From: Leptoclinus maculatus
Lineage: Eukaryota > Chordata > Actinopteri > Perciformes > Stichaeidae
Direction of reading: 5' to 3'
DNA length: 64,000 bases
Assembly: GCA_032191485.1 (NCBI GenBank)
Contig: JAVDOI010000001.1
Location: forward strand, 37,429,885-37,493,884
Part shown: positions 40,441 to 54,224 of the stretch, piece by piece
Position numbering within the stretch: position 1 is the first letter of the stretch
How the letters are laid out: each line of letters begins with the position of its first letter
Notes under the pieces: model-generated
What the model saw: only the letters and a program-made list of their open reading frames with translations
Told to the model about the DNA's origin: nothing
Database searches by the model: none
Made by a program: the position numbers and the translations under genes

Positions 40441-41020
40441 CACTACACTGAAAAAAATTATTCGGCCCCCTTGTAAATGTTACATGTCTTAATCTAGTTT
40501 ATTTCATCGATTTTAATGAGTAATTGAATCCTATGTATTTTTTTAAAGTAATCTTAAAATGTACTGCGCTCGTTTAAAATGAGTTAATTCCATTCAGGTA
40601 AAAGTAATGAGAAAAAAATATGTACAATTTAATTTCCACACACTTTCCTGTCTGCGCATGGGCAGACTGCTAGAAATTAAAATCCTGAAGGCCTCTGGGG
40701 GATTTTCAATGATGCAGCCAATCAAATATGGGCATTCTGATAAGCTTCCTGACTCGAGTACCACACACCGTGACACAGGGGGCTGAGACGAGGAAAGAGA
40801 TTGCAGAGCAGTACGTTTAATGTTTACGTTGTAGAAGTTAAATCATAAGACGATCTCCTAAAGTGATGAGTGGGCTGAGGCTTGTCATTAAGGGATGATG
40901 GTGGGTCTCCCAGCCACACCAGCTGAGAACCACTGTCCTACATGAGCACAGAAAACATTATGTTTTCCTGAATTTAAGCTTCTGCATTTTCCAAATGCTC
41001 TAGCGTTATTCAAACGTATT

Positions 41021-41073
41021 GTAAGCCTCGTACCGAACGGTTTAATACGAGTACGTACATAGTTACAGCCTTA
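41021..41073. repeat. Terminal fragment of the 33603-type hAT
   Basis: GCCTCGTACCGAACGGTTTA followed by a CGAGTACGTACATAGTTACA-like string matches the right end of the element at 33603-34552. Confidence 0.65.
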
Positions 41074-41140
41074 GAAACGAATAATAGCTGTGGTGCCATC
41101 ATGTGGTTATAAGGTGGTATTTCAGCTGCATGATAGCAGT

Positions 41141-41175
41141 GAAGGCCTGGGTATAAAATGCACGGTCCGCCACTG
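41141..41175. repeat. Terminal fragment of the 46993-type hAT
   Basis: AAGGCCTGGGTATAAAATGC followed by ACGGTCCGCCACTG is the reverse complement of the left end of the element at 46993-48377 (CAGTGGCGGGCCGTGGATTT). Confidence 0.65.
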
Positions 41176-41489
41176 GATACTAGTAATAGCTAAAAATGTT
41201 TAACTAAATCAAACTTAATTTTAGTTTGTAGAATTTAAACCATTAAATTGATCTGAATCTACTAAAACAAAATAGGTAAATAGTAATTGAGGTTACATAA
41301 TACATTTGAGTATACTGAACATGAACATAGTGAGTAAACTTTACTCAAAATAGTTGAGGTAAAATTATGAATATAAATTAAGTAAAGTCAACTTAAAATA
41401 TATATCTGGATTTAGATAAATTTATTTCCTGCGACCGCTTACCTAAAAAAAATTAAGTAAATCCAACACAACATTTTTTTCAGTGTAGG

Positions 41490-43498
41490 AATCATATTTT
41501 TACAAAATGTATTTGTATTTAATCAGCAAACATTTTCTAACGGATTGGGTTGCAGCCTTGGTAAATATTTGGGTGCCTCATTAAATCATTAATGAGTATT
41601 TCTACCTCACCTTTGCTGTTTTGATATCCTAACAAATCCCATCTCTAAACTGCACTTTTTAAGCGCTGCTTGACTCGTAGAATACAACTGATTGTGTAAT
41701 TAACTGCTGCCTTAATAAATTAGATGTTGATTTCACACAGATACAAGCACACATTAGATACCGTAAGAGCAGGACCACAACCGTGTCATTTGATGCTCAT
41801 AAAACTGGCCAGTAAGGCCCTTCAGAGATGACAGTGTTGTTAAACATGTTGTGTATTGCACCAAATTCTGCCACCCAGAAAAGATGGACAGAAAAAGCAG
41901 ATACGGTAGCAAGCACAAACCCTGATGTGTTTTCTAAGGCAACCAGGCAAAGTGAGATGGAACACTGAGTAATATGAAGGGATTTGGTTCAGTCTTAAAT
42001 CCCCAGGAGATTTGACGAGAGTGGAGTGGTATTCTGGAGGACTATTCAACTGAACCTGACGCAGTTTTGTCGTGAGACGTATTAACAGCACTCCCTAAGA
42101 AAGATATTACCGAAGGTTGCCTCATATCTTTCCAAACTGTACCCTCACTCTATCAGACTCTGCTTTTGCCCAACGTGTTGCTTTGAATAAGAGAAGTCTC
42201 ATAACCCTCAGGCACGTTCAAACCTGCTTATGCAGAGCGTCCCAAAAGACACTTCCACACCTGAGTCATTCATTTCCATGGAGATATGGTTTGCCAAGTT
42301 CTCACTTCATTCTGCGATTGTGACTTTGATCAGTGTCACCCCCAAGCGTGCCGTTAATGAGCGGAGCCTTGTGTACGTAAATCAGAGTCATCATATTCGT
42401 CACCTCAAGCGTTGAAGTGATGAGTATGAATTGCATCTGGAAGGAGGCTGTGCGTCTTCTGCTGCACTCCAGGACAGAGTGGGTTGGGCACAGAACAAAT
42501 GTAGCAAGTCTTTCCTGACTTAACTCACAGTCTCAATAAAGCCCAAAGTGTACAAACTGCAGCTTAAATACTTGGCTCCTTCGACCATATTTCAACCTGA
42601 CACATTCCCCTTTATTCATTATTAAAAGCCATAAATAAATATACAGACAGAAAATCATTTTGTGATGAATAACTGCAGGTAAGCTGTGTCGCAACTAGGT
42701 ACATTTACACCACATAAGAATACAACCCAGCTGAGTCTAGGAAACCTGCAATTTCAGTGTACATTCATTTGTCTGTGTGACAAGTTAACAAGAACAAATG
42801 GCTTTGTTCATGTCTACTTGTTGTTGGTACACACACAGCTAAAAACAATGACAATGCTGCAGCTAAATACTTGTATAAAATCATACCAGAAGGACAAAAT
42901 ACAAATAGATGTAGTACTTATTTTGATGGCAAAAAATAGATACTTTTAAGTCTCAAAGGCCAAACGAGCATTGGCATTTATCAGCACTGATGGTCAATGA
43001 CATATATAACAAATTGGACCAATATAAGTTTAGTATTGACTTAGACTTATATAAACCTGCATTTACATTTTTTTGCTTCTTGTACAGTAATTATCATTAT
43101 CCTTACTCAGTCCTCCTATATTGTCTAAAGAAATCCTAAATATCTGTAAATTTGATTCGTCAATCAGCACTTGTCCTGTCATGCCCATATCTATGTTTAG
43201 AATGTACATGCGACTGCGTATATCTTTGATCAGAATGTACAGGTAGGTTATTCAAGATTGACATGCCATAATATCAGTGGCTCTCACGTGTCAATGGTTA
43301 GCTAATTTGATATAGTGGACAAATAAATGATTTGTTGTTATGAATAGTAATCAGTAATGTAAGGTGTCTACATTATGAAACAATTACTGTCCTTTTGTCA
43401 CAAAGATAAACACTAGAGACTGTGTTGAGTGGCCTATGAATTTTAATGCTGTACTATAGAGGTAAAGAACACAGGCTGTAGGGTTCTACATGATGCTG

Positions 43499-43500
<2 letters not shown>
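41490..43500. other. Intergenic, no gene supported
   Basis: No supported gene or repeat. Confidence 0.5.
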
Positions 43501-43501
<1 letters not shown>

Positions 43502-43579
<78 letters not shown>

Positions 43580-43592
43580 TCTCTCTCTCTCT
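43502..43592. repeat. (GT)n(CT)n microsatellite
   Basis: About 76 bp of GT followed by a short CT run. Confidence 0.97.
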
Positions 43593-43594
43593 GT

Positions 43595-45470
43595 GTTTGT
43601 GTTCCTGTTTAAAATCATTCTCCACTGATCACCTTGATAAATCTAAACTTCTGACTTAACTGGTTATGTGAAAACCAGAAAACTGTCACAACTGAATAGC
43701 ATCTTCGTTTTTTTCATTTTTTTTATCTTACAAACCTCTCTGGATCAGATCTTTGATTTAAACCTACAAAATGCAACTTTTTGCCCTGGGGCAGGAAGTG
43801 TGCTGTTGGTCCTGTACGCCTCCACTGCAGTTGGTCAAATCTCTATCCCAGCGCTTGTCACTCATCTTGATGAGCTGTCGTTTCTGAAACAGCATCTGTC
43901 CTGAGGCGGCCGGCATCTATAAAGCTCACGTCAGGCGTCGGAGAAGCAAGTAAATTGTCTGTGCTCACCTCCTCAGAGGCCATATGCAACAAAACGACAA
44001 TGCTGTATTCACCTTTGCTTTTGCACAGCTTCCCTGCCACACATTTAGCATGGTGTTAGCTTTTTTACACTGTTGACATTGCTTTGACTTTATTGCATTT
44101 GACTGCACCAAGCTTTCCCCTTTGTATCCAAGGCACACGATGTATGCTGAAAAACAAAACAAAACAACAACGGGGGGTTCATATTATATAGCCTTACATT
44201 GCTTTGGCAGACACCTATACCCCTGTGGTACAAAGTGGTGCATAACGATTGAAATGATTGCTACATACCAGGCCAAAAGTGACTGTCTATCTTCTGTCCT
44301 GGAGCAGAACAGTACAGCAGAATGGATTTGTTCTTGCAATAATACACAAATTCATTATTTGAGTATCCTGATGTTATATCTTAAAGCAGAGCAACAGGAC
44401 AAAGAAAGAACACTTGAATTTGCTAACTTAGAGTGCTGAAGTCTGAGTTGCTGTGCGGTCGCTCTACAAAGGTTCTGCAAAGGTATTGCAATCAACCACT
44501 CTTAGACTGTGCATATGCCATGCGAGTGCTGTGTTAAGATAGACTTGAAAAAATCGAAACATATCCTTTAAAAAATAAGTTATCATGAGTCCTATCTAGT
44601 TTTGGCATCCTAGACTCACTCTGCGGGGAGAAACTGCAGCAGAATCTACTCACATCATGGAACATTTTTATCCTTTCCACAATTACACACTTTGCTTCTT
44701 AAAACCAGTTCCATTGTATATTAGATGGGGTACTGGCTCATGGCTGATGGAGTGTTGACGTTGGTTGTTACCATGGTACTGCATTCACTTTGTAAAGAAG
44801 ATCTCCTGGAAGTAAACATAGGTTTAACATTAAAGATGTGGGAGCAGTAATAACCTGAATGTTGGCTATATATATAAGTTAGTCAGTTTGAAATGAAGAA
44901 ATAGTTTCAGATAGCATTTTAGTTGTCGTTCCATATCCTTTGTGTGGATGTGTGGGATAAAAAAATATATACATAAAAAAGAATGGTATTAAAATATTTT
45001 TATTCCACACATTCTTCTTCCTTGTCAAAACCTTGGCCACAATGCAACTTGAGAGATTTGGTTTTGCTAGTACCGACTACTCTCAAGCAGAGACGAGGCT
45101 GGGGGGCTTCAAATCACACTAGATAAAAACATATAATGATCAACAAATCCTGTTTAATATCTTACACATTGGACAACAGAACATCAGCTTATATCTTAAG
45201 CAACTCATTTTGATGTTATGATGATTCATTTCCATCCTCAGCCACACTGTTTGTCATCAGACCCTGTTTACAATAAGATTCAGATCCCTAATTACTAAGC
45301 CATAGGACATCATTAATTAGCTCAAAACAGTTTTCATCCCAGGAAAACAACCACCTCAAACTATTTTGAATTATGTATGATACATAAAAATGACTCACAG
45401 TGCAACAACTTGAATAAATTACCATGGCTTAAATGGATATCAGAGAAAGTGAAGTCTTCTGTTAAAGGAA
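43595..45470. other. Intergenic, no gene supported
   Basis: Short ORFs only, including a 105-codon plus-strand ORF at 44122-44439 without recognisable domain. Confidence 0.5.
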
Positions 45471-46437
45471 CAGTGTGTAAAATGTAGGGGGATTAATTAG
45501 CAGCAATGGAATATTATATCCATAACTATGTTTTAATCAGTGTATAATCACCTGAAACTAAGAATCATAGTTTTTTCGTTAGCTTAGAAAAAGCCATTTA
45601 TATCTACATAGGGAGCGGGTTGTCTTCCACGGAGTCTGCCATGTTGCACCGCCTTGTTTCTACAGCAACCAAGAACGGACACTGGCTCTAGCAAGAGCCT
45701 TTCACGTTTTATAAAGGCAGGGATACTTTCCGAAACCCGTTATTAAATGGGCCCTGGTGCTAAATCACCAAAGTATTGAAAAGCCCCGACGGTAATGATG
45801 TTTTTATTGGTACTTTTTTAATGTTTTGATGTCATTTATTATCACGCCGCAGCACACATTTGCTCTGCTCTCTCTGTCGGGCTCTGTTCCTTCAACTACA
45901 CACACACAGGCGCGGGCAGACAGGCCACTGTGGTGAAGTGAACCGGGTGAAGTGAAGGATACTTGAGTTGACGACAACTACGCTTGTTACTGTACGTGCA
46001 ATACAATTTTTGCAAGTAAAAAGCCAATACTTTATCAATACATCAGTGTAACAAGCACGGACATGTAAACAAAAGTGAAACCTAATTCAATCGGCCACCG
46101 CCGTTATGTTTACACAAGCACAACACACACGATCAGCCTTTTGATTTTTGTAAACTTCTCTGCTGGCTTAGACAAAGCAGCCAGGAGGACAGAGGAAAGG
46201 AGGGCTGACATATGTCTGTGTTCTTCATTCTATATAAACTTCACTCAGAAGTGCTATTTATTTTATTAACATTTTACATTTGTACTAAAGTTGTACTAAA
46301 ATCCCAAAGATAACTTTCCCTACCTGAAGGCCACCGTAGTTTTCCAACACACTTCGAAAGGGAGGGGTGAGCTGAGGGGTAATTAGTTGGTTGCAATCTG
46401 CAACACACCACTGGATGCCACTAAATCTTACAAACTG
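45471..46437. mobile_element. TIR interspersed element, class uncertain
   Basis: The left end is CAGTGTGTAAAATGTAGGGG. The right end, read in reverse complement, is CAGTTTGTAAGATTTAGTGG. These inverted ends define a 967-bp non-autonomous element of a type common in fish. No clear target duplication was found. An ORF at 46075-46269 inside is not believed to be coding. Confidence 0.6.
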
Positions 46438-46992
46438 GGCCATTTAGGATTAGAGGAAACAAATTTACACTGCCACCGCAGCACGTTAATCTGGAACATT
46501 TGATTAGAGTAAATAAAAAGCAAAAAACAAAAAGAAAATTGTGTTAGAGTTTAGTTTTATTATTTAGTTTGTTTTATGTTCGTAATACTTAAATTTACTG
46601 GTGCACTTTTCACGTTTGGTACTCTCACCCTGAGAACTTTGTTGAAATAATAGGTGATCCTGTCTGCTTGTTTATTCTACATAATGCCTGTCAACAATAG
46701 ATTGATGCTCCTCTGACATGACCTTTCCCATGTTGTGTGGAAATGATTAAGGGCATACTGTGATTTAACATTTGAGCCAGCATGCCCTTTATTGATTGTG
46801 TCTTCACATCTGAGATCATTAGCCAGTGCAGACATCTTGGAATATATTTAATTATTTTTAGATAACTTTTCATTCATCAGTGTACAATGCTTTATTACAG
46901 GCATTAATAAGTTATACCATTCATGCAAATTGTTAAATTGGACATGCCCATATGCAGATGTGATATAAATTAAGGTGAGAATGCATGTATAC

Positions 46993-48377
46993 CAGTGGCG
47001 GGCCGTGGATTTTATACCTGGGCCTTCAGTCCTGTCCTACTACAGTTGAATTACCTCCTAATAACCTCATTATGACACATCAATCCAGTAAACCTGCAGC
47101 GGATCCACGCATTCCACCACACAAGAGCACCAGCCATTCAAATATTATTCATAAAAGCGACACGATAGACAAACGAACAGTAGTAACGCAGTTTGTCACT
47201 TGCCCAAACTTAAAGAGTTTAATCCCAGTACGTTTCAGTTCCAGTAAGAAGTCCTTCTCGATTTATGGGCGCCAGTGATGACAGTCGAGCCTCGTCAGTT
47301 GTATTTCACCGGTCTGCTGCGGCAGGTTCACAGCGGGGCCGGGTTCCCTCCTTCGCCGGGGTACCGGCCGGCGCAGACCGCACGTCGGGCCGCGGTTGTG
47401 GAGCTGTTTCCCTGCGAACGTGTTCGTTGAGTTGTAGATCCACTCGAGTCTCTCCAAAGGTTTTCAAAAGCACCATAGCTTGTGTCCTGCCGTGCTATGG
47501 CGTCCTCAGGTTAGCGTAGCTCCAAACACCAGGAGCTCAGTTAAAATGAAACACATTCCCAGCCATAAAATGTGCAACGCTTCTCCACCGCTGTCAGCCA
47601 GAAATACTGTTCATACAAATCCTTTTCCTGGCTGAGTCAGGGCTGCTAGCTGTGGGGTTGACTGACCATTTCTTATGATGTCCAGCTTTTCCTGAAATGT
47701 CCTTCTTTCTTGAGAAAGGCGTTATCAGTAACTCCGCCACTAAATCCGTTTCTCCTCCAAAGCTAGGTAAAAAATAAATAAACTACACCAAGCAAAACCC
47801 TACAAATGTTATAATTTCTTCCATATCCTTCCACTTGAACTCTGACTGCTACAAGCTAAGTTCTGCTAGCAAGCATAAGTTTCACTTTAGTCACGTGCTC
47901 GCCCACTGACCAATCACAGCACACCCTGCACTTCGCGGCAGAGCTGCACCTGGACATGTAATGATGACGTAGATGTAGGCCGGCTAGTATGGGGGTAGCG
48001 GCTGCTGACACTCAAAGAATACGCCCAATATGTCAAACTAAAGATCTGATTGGTTGAACACTATGACAATCAACAATATCGTCCCCATTCACTTAAACGG
48101 CACATGTAAGCACTTTTGAGTCTGCAGGCCTCGGGCCTCTCTTCTTACCTAGAGACACAGAGGTGAAATCTGATTGGATAAAAGCTCTACTTAAAACAAG
48201 CTGCACTGGAAGCAGAGCAACTGAGGAAGACAGTAGCTGTGCAATGAGAAAATAAGATAATGGGAAAAATATTTTTAGAAATTATAATACATAAAAAAAA
48301 AATATATATATATATTTTTTTGTGATTCTGTTTAGGCCAGCAGAGAAGGCTTTGCAGGCCCTGACGGCCCCCCACTG
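46993..48377. mobile_element. Non-autonomous hAT element
   Basis: The left end is CAGTGGCGGGCCGTGG. The right end, read in reverse complement, is CAGTGGGGGGCCGTCAGGG. An exact 8-bp duplication ATGTATAC flanks it (46985-46992 and 48378-48385). The interior has a GC-rich patch (47300-47420) with overlapping ORFs on both strands but no transposase motif, and (AT)n near 48300. Confidence 0.9.
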
Positions 48378-48385
48378 ATGTATAC

Positions 48386-51300
48386 TGGTGGAAACACTTG
48401 TTTCAACATACTAACTATGTGGCATTGATACTGTAATAATTTTGAGCTTTGGTAAATGAAGACAGTTTTCTTCAAAGCAAAACAAAAATTAAAGACCAAA
48501 CTCTCACAATGCGACTGCCAGTAGCTTATTTGTTTGCCGCATTTTCAGAATTAAGAGCGGTGGTGATGGATCATGATAACGTTTGTCTTTCTTACACAAC
48601 TTTTCCACCTATTTACGTTGTACTGCAATTCACAAGGCACTCATTGCACATTGTCAGACAGCCCTCATGGCTAAATTGGGATCCACCTTTAAATTATACT
48701 ATTGGAAATGATTTACTTTTTTAAAGTTCTGTTGCTAAACTCCATAGTGCATAAACACATAGAATTGTGGCTTTTCTACTTTGGGTTGTGCCTAAAAAGA
48801 TAAGATTCTCCTTGGATCAACTAGAGAATGATGAGGAGCCTTAGACTACTACAGTGCTGCTCCGTCAGTTTAAAAAGAGCCTGTTAGGATGATTTGTGCA
48901 GATGATTAGGATGTCTCAGTGACTCCTCCAGGTCGAGATATTCCAGGCATATTGAACAGTAAGGAGGCTCCGGGTCACGCCAGAGGTATATTATATCAGG
49001 AACTAGAGGGTCTGGGAATTTAGATATCACCTTGGAGAAGCTGCAGGACATTGGCTGTGGGAAAGGACGCACAGGCTACTCAGTTTAGTCCCCAGCTACC
49101 AGGACACGTTTCTAAATAAATGGATGGTTTTCATGGGTTTAACACAAAACGTTTTTTTTAGTTTGAAACATGCAAAAATGTAAACACTCATGAACATACA
49201 ATTAGAGGAAGAAAATATTTTCAACCCTTTTTTTAAAGTATGTTTAAATCCTGTATGTATTCTTAATCTATTTGCTGGGATATTTTGGTTTTCAATACAG
49301 GCATCAAAAAGCCAAGGCCTTCTATCTGAAAAAAGGAGCACATATTTGTCTTAAACATCCATGAATTATAAGTACACAATTAATTATTCATCCCCTTGCT
49401 TGCTGTGCTAATGTGAACAAAGTGACCTTATTCTTCCTCTGCTTACAGTGTACGTCACATACAAGCTTTGGCATTGCATCCCACACTGCTTAAACCACAC
49501 AGTGATTCAAAACTGTAAAGTGAAACGCACCGTTCAAGCAAACACTATACAATAGTGTCACTTGTTTAATATTTAATACAATAAATCGTGCTTTTTATTT
49601 AAATGCATTCTGTTTTGTTTTTACATGCAGGTAAACAGTTAAGTAAGAGTTGGACATAGTTGATCTTTAAAGTGGAAAAATAACAACAGTTGGCCAAGGC
49701 CATGAATGAAATGCTACTTTTCCTGTCGGATCCATGTAGAACCATTAGTGAGATGTCCTTATCCATCCATTCATCCATCCATCCATCCATCCACAGTGTA
49801 AGATAATGGCGTCAGTCAACTGTTTGTCCTCTTGGTTGGCTCATGTGTAGATCCTCTATCTATTGATTTTGATCAATTGGTCCATCTATCTTTAGGTCTA
49901 CCTGTCTGTCTTGCTATGGATTCAAAGTTAAAATACAACTTTGGCATATTAATATCACATTAAAATGGGATTAACTCTCTTTTTCTTTTTTTTGTGAAGC
50001 AGCAAATCTGCCTAGTGAAAGCTCAGTTTTCCCTGTGGTGCACTGAGTATGAGTCATGATGAACCCTGTGCTGACTCCTCGTGGTGAGCTATCGATCCAC
50101 TACCGGGATCACCTTCTGGGTATCATCTCTAGGCCTCATTAGCAAGGGCTTATTAGCTGAGTAGGGCTGTTACAGTGCTGTGCAGATGAAACCAATGGTG
50201 AAGGGGGAAAACACATTTGATCTTCTTTTGATCACCTTTCATGCCTCACTGGCATCGCCTTCCTAAATAGAATAGAACAGATCCCCGAAACAGGGATAAG
50301 ACATCTTGTCTGCCATGAAAAAGATCTGTCAATCATTTGGCCCCATCATTCCAACAAAAAGCATATCAAACAGGTTTTATAGAATAAAAGCCCCTCTCAT
50401 AGACCATCTATCACTTATTATAAAAAGTATCAGTTGAAGTGAATGTGCAGAATGTTGGTTTTCTTTTTTAATTATTTGTGATTCATTAATTGGTTATTGT
50501 GACATGCTGATTTCATTTATTTTTCTTAATTCTTTGTATTTAATTTAATTAATCCATAAATCAATTTTACAATTTCACAATTTTCACAATCCCTGAGAAA
50601 AAAAATATTTTACACAGAACAAAGTTGAACAATATAGATAATAACTTCCCAAATAGAGAAATTATCTTTGTTACAATTGTTTAAAAGAAGAAAACTGAGT
50701 TCCTGAGCCATCTCTGAATTATCAACACATGTTTCATTTTCAGTCACTGCTGCTCCTCACAATCCTCTAAAGGCAAAAACTGATTTTCCTCTTAATTTAA
50801 AAAAAGGCCTTATATGAAGATTAATGTGAGGCAAAATTAATTTCATTTTCCATTTCATTAAGATCACACAAATGACTGAGTCTGCCCTCCTCTGCAGCAC
50901 CGAGATAATGTCCACATCTGACACAGAAGAGTAATATCCTCTGTCTGATTTAGGCCCGCAGAGATCTTTTGTTCTTGTGGTATATCTCATATAAATGTCC
51001 AAACAGAGGGCATTTTTACTCATGATTTGACTCAATTGTGTGCTTCCTTACCTATTTATATCTGATTATTTAATCTTGAATTCACAATCAGGTAGATATT
51101 TTATCACATTTTTCATAATATTTCACTATATATATACTTACATATTTTACAAATAATGATAGTAACAGTACAGTTATTAATAGTCCTTTCTTAGATTTTT
51201 TGTGTAAAATCCAGATCTATTCTAATTATCTAATATGAACAGCTCCCTTAAAACCTCATGTAGATTTCCACAAAGTCAAACTTAACGGCCATTATATAAT

Positions 51301-52034
51301 TACAGGGGGAACTCTGCATCTCTGATTGGGGCTGGTTTTTAATATCATCATGATTTAAACCAATTTAAACTTATTTTGAATTCAATAATCTTATAGCAAT
51401 ATTGAATACATACTTTGAAATAACATTCTACTGCTGTGCCATTACTGAAAAACCAAGAAGAAGAACCAAGAAGTGGCACTAACAGCACCATGTGAACTCT
51501 CAAGTACAGCACAAAAGTCCCAAAAACATGCAGCAACAGCACATTACGACGCTGGCTCAAAGGTTACTATCTTGTGTGAAACACAAGTGTTTTCTGACCT
51601 TACAGCTGTGGTCATCCGCAACTGGAATTTGTATATTTCAGAGTCAGGGAGTAGTCTATAACATGTTGTAGCTGCACCGTTTGGTAAAATAGATATGGTG
51701 GTGTCTCACAGTTTTTACAAAAGCTCAATTAAGATGAGTCCTTTTTGGTAGAAATAATGTGTCCTTTAGGCGAGGGTGTTTTGAAAATGGGTTGGTAAAA
51801 CTCAAGAAGCTCCTTCATCATGGTCCTTCTTGGAGCTCATATGGATAGTTTGTTAAGGAGTATGCATCTTAATGCATGTAGGCACTCTCAAGTGCTGCCA
51901 ATACTGCGGTGGCACTGTAGAAGTAAACATGTTAAACCTAAATTGAACCCAGAGACTTTTGGGTTAATCACAGTCAGTTTGGTAGCCTTTTTTCAATGGT
52001 ATTTGAGGATTATTTTTTCAATATGTACTGTATC
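48386..52034. other. Intergenic, no gene supported
   Basis: An (ATCC)n run at 49761-49793 is the only clear repeat. No gene is supported. Confidence 0.5.
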
Positions 52035-52419
52035 TGTAACATCCCGGTAGTCTCACGTGTGTCTCCTGATTTCTCATTCACTTCACCTGCGATCAATCAC
52101 CTGCCCCTGGTTTTTCCCTAGGTCAACCCCACACATATATACTCCCCTGCTTTCCCTGTTCCGGTGCCAGATTGTCTTTGTTCCAACCGTGTGTTCATCG
52201 TCTCCCAGAATTATTCTCCCGTGCTCGTTTCTTTGGTTTGTAACTTTGTCTCGTTCTGTTTTCTGATTTTTGCCTGCGCCTTGTCGTTTTTGTTTTGCCT
52301 TTATGGACTGACTCCCTATGTTTGACTGTTTTGGTGCCTAGTAAAATACCTTTTTTTCTACTTCACCTCGTCTCCTGTGTCCATCTCTACAGTCTTTGCT
52401 GTACCTTAGAGTCGTTACA
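52035..52419 (+). mobile_element. Solo LTR (Gypsy-like)
   Basis: It begins TGTAACATCCCGG and ends GAGTCGTTACA (TG...CA with a short TGTAAC inverted repeat). An exact 5-bp duplication GTATC flanks it (52030-52034, 52420-52424). A CATATATAC TATA-like box precedes TCCCCTGC, as in the related LTR at 61778. The 385-bp length and 5-bp duplication suit Gypsy-type LTRs. Confidence 0.75.
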
Positions 52420-52984
52420 GTATCAGGTTCTACAGGATTTTCCTAACAGATTCCTTAATGGTGGCTTATCTACATCCACCTACAACCAGAGTGGCAGTGG
52501 TGATGCTCTTACTGCATTCAGTGCATTGCCAATCATATTTTGCAACTGCGAAATATGATTGGCTGAAGAACTGTGGAGGTTCTTGAACTCGGAAATCATA
52601 TATTTAAAAAAAAGTAAAAGCAGTGCCAGCAAAGTTTCCAAATGGATACTGTGAAATTACAGAAAAAATCTGTTCGACAACATTATATCTAATAAAGGTG
52701 TCCTGTTCCATCTGCTGGGCCTGGGTCATTTCACCTTAATTCTGTATTCAGTAGATTAATACATTGATCTACAATGGCAGAGAAGTGAAGGATTACCAGT
52801 AACAATAAACACCTGTTGTGAGGTCCTACTCCTCCTCTCCTCTTGTCCACACTGCATCTGCTACTTTTTTCTTGAATCCTGGATCGAAGGCTGGTCCAAG
52901 AAATCAATATGCTATGCGTTTTGGAAATGAAATGCTGGCCAGCAAAACAAAACACGACTGCACAATCATATAGAGCTCTTTTCA

Positions 52985-53731
52985 ATTAAATTAATTTTTT
53001 TTATAGCCCAAAATCACAAATCACAAATTTGCCTCAGAGGGCTTTACAATCTGTACACATACGACATCTTCTGTCCCAGGACCATCACAACGGAACAGGA
53101 AAACTCCCCCCAAAAAAACCTTTTAACAAGGAGAAAAGAGGGAGAGACCTGTGGGAGAGCAACAGAGGAGGATCCCTCTCCCAGGATGGACAGAAGTGCA
53201 ATAGATGTCATGTGTACAGAATGAACAGCATAGCAGAGTTACTACACATTCAATGCATATGACAGAACCACGGAAGGAAAATTATAATAGATCTGTGAGG
53301 CGAGAAAGCACAAAGACTTCGGTGAAGTAGGAAAATCAGTAATGTGCGTTAATGGTAATGGTAAATGGACTGTACTTGTATAGCGCTTTTCTAGTCTTTC
53401 CGACCAATCAAAGCGCTTTCACACTACTCTTCGTCAATCACCTATTCACACACTGATGGAAGGGGCTACAGAAGCAATTTTGGGGTTAAGTGTCTTGCTC
53501 AAGGACACATCGACATGCGACCAGCGGGGATCAAACCGCCGTTCCTCTAATTGCTCTCCACTTTAGCCAGTCACCCCTGGTATTTGTGTAATGGTATCGG
53601 TAATAGAAATAGTAATGTGACTAATAATACAAATTATAGTAGCAGTAGGTGTCACCAGGGCCATGGCAGGACCAGGGTCCAAATATAACCATGATCCATG
53701 GAAACCTGTGAGGTGAGAAAGCACAAGGACT

Positions 53732-53735
<4 letters not shown>
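52985..53735 (+). repeat. Fish interspersed repeat split by a SINE
   Basis: It starts near ATAGCCCAAAATCACAAATC and runs through CTCAGAGGGCTTTACAATCT and GGATCCCTCTCCCAGGATGG. It reaches GTGAGGCGAGAAAGCACAAA at about 53296, is interrupted by the SINE at 53350-53576, and resumes with a second GTGAGGTGAGAAAGCACAAG at about 53708. The layout recurs widely in perch-like fish, from general familiarity. ORFs inside are not genes. Confidence 0.6.
53350..53576 (-). mobile_element. tRNA-derived SINE
   Basis: On the minus strand an A-box-like TGGCTAAAGTGG and a B-box-like CGGTTTGATCCC lie about 30 nt apart. A body follows with GTGTCCTTGAGCAAGACACT, and then a tail with AGCGCTATACAAGTACAGTC, a LINE-derived 3' end typical of fish SINEs. 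Confidence 0.75.

Positions 53736-53771
<36 letters not shown>
53734..53771. repeat. (GT)n microsatellite
   Basis: Uninterrupted GT run at the end of the split repeat. Confidence 0.95.
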
Positions 53772-53775
<4 letters not shown>

Positions 53776-53846
53776 ATGAACTAATTTACGCGTACATGAG
53801 ATCACGTGATCGATAGGTGTAATATGAAGGCAGGTTATTTGAACGG

Positions 53847-53855
53847 TATATATAG
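53847..53855 (+). promoter_or_regulatory. Candidate TATA box
   Basis: TATATATAG, about 100 nt after the GT run. Downstream, GTGAGTATTTC at about 53991 and TGTGTGGTAAGTAT at about 54138 look like splice donors, and CATCATCAG at about 54075 like an acceptor. This could be the promoter and non-coding first exons of a transcript that reaches the gene at 56686. No independent support. Confidence 0.3.
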
Positions 53856-54224
53856 AGGTCTTTGAATCCTTCTTTAGCCTTTTCGTTGCTGAATATTTGA
53901 TCCTGGTTGAACACCGGCTCTCTCCCACTTCACTCACTTCATCAAGTGGCTATTTCTTCCAACTTGTTGTTTTGCCCCGCTATAGCAAGTGTGAGTATTT
54001 CTTCTTCTTCTTTTATTTATTTCGGTGAAATCTGTGTGTTTTATTTTAAAATCAGGATTGTTTTTAAAGTTTCTCATCATCAGATCTCATTCTGGGATAT
54101 ATCATTGACGATACTGAAAACAGAGCTCCTGTTCTTGTGTGTGGTAAGTATTTAGGTTTGTGTTTAAATACTTTTTACTCTATTTTTACGAGAGTCTATT
54201 TATTTCAATGCATATACTTGTAGA

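Larger units (their letters stand above)
40446..41485. mobile_element. TA-flanked TIR element (Tc1/mariner-like MITE)
   Basis: The left end is CACTGAAAAAAATTATT and the right end is CATTTTTTTCAGTG, each flanked by TA, as in Tc1/mariner insertions. The interior right part has AATTAAGTAAATCCAACACA. It hosts at least three hAT-type fragments: about 40900-40935 (CCAGCTGAGAACCACTGTCC), 41021-41073 and 41141-41175. No transposase is visible. Confidence 0.6.

Noticed and set aside
47263..47519. GC-rich overlapping ORFs as a gene
   Set aside because: They sit inside a hAT element with an exact target duplication and have no transposase or other motif.
53029..53262. 77-codon ORF as a gene
   Set aside because: Part of a widely dispersed fish repeat.
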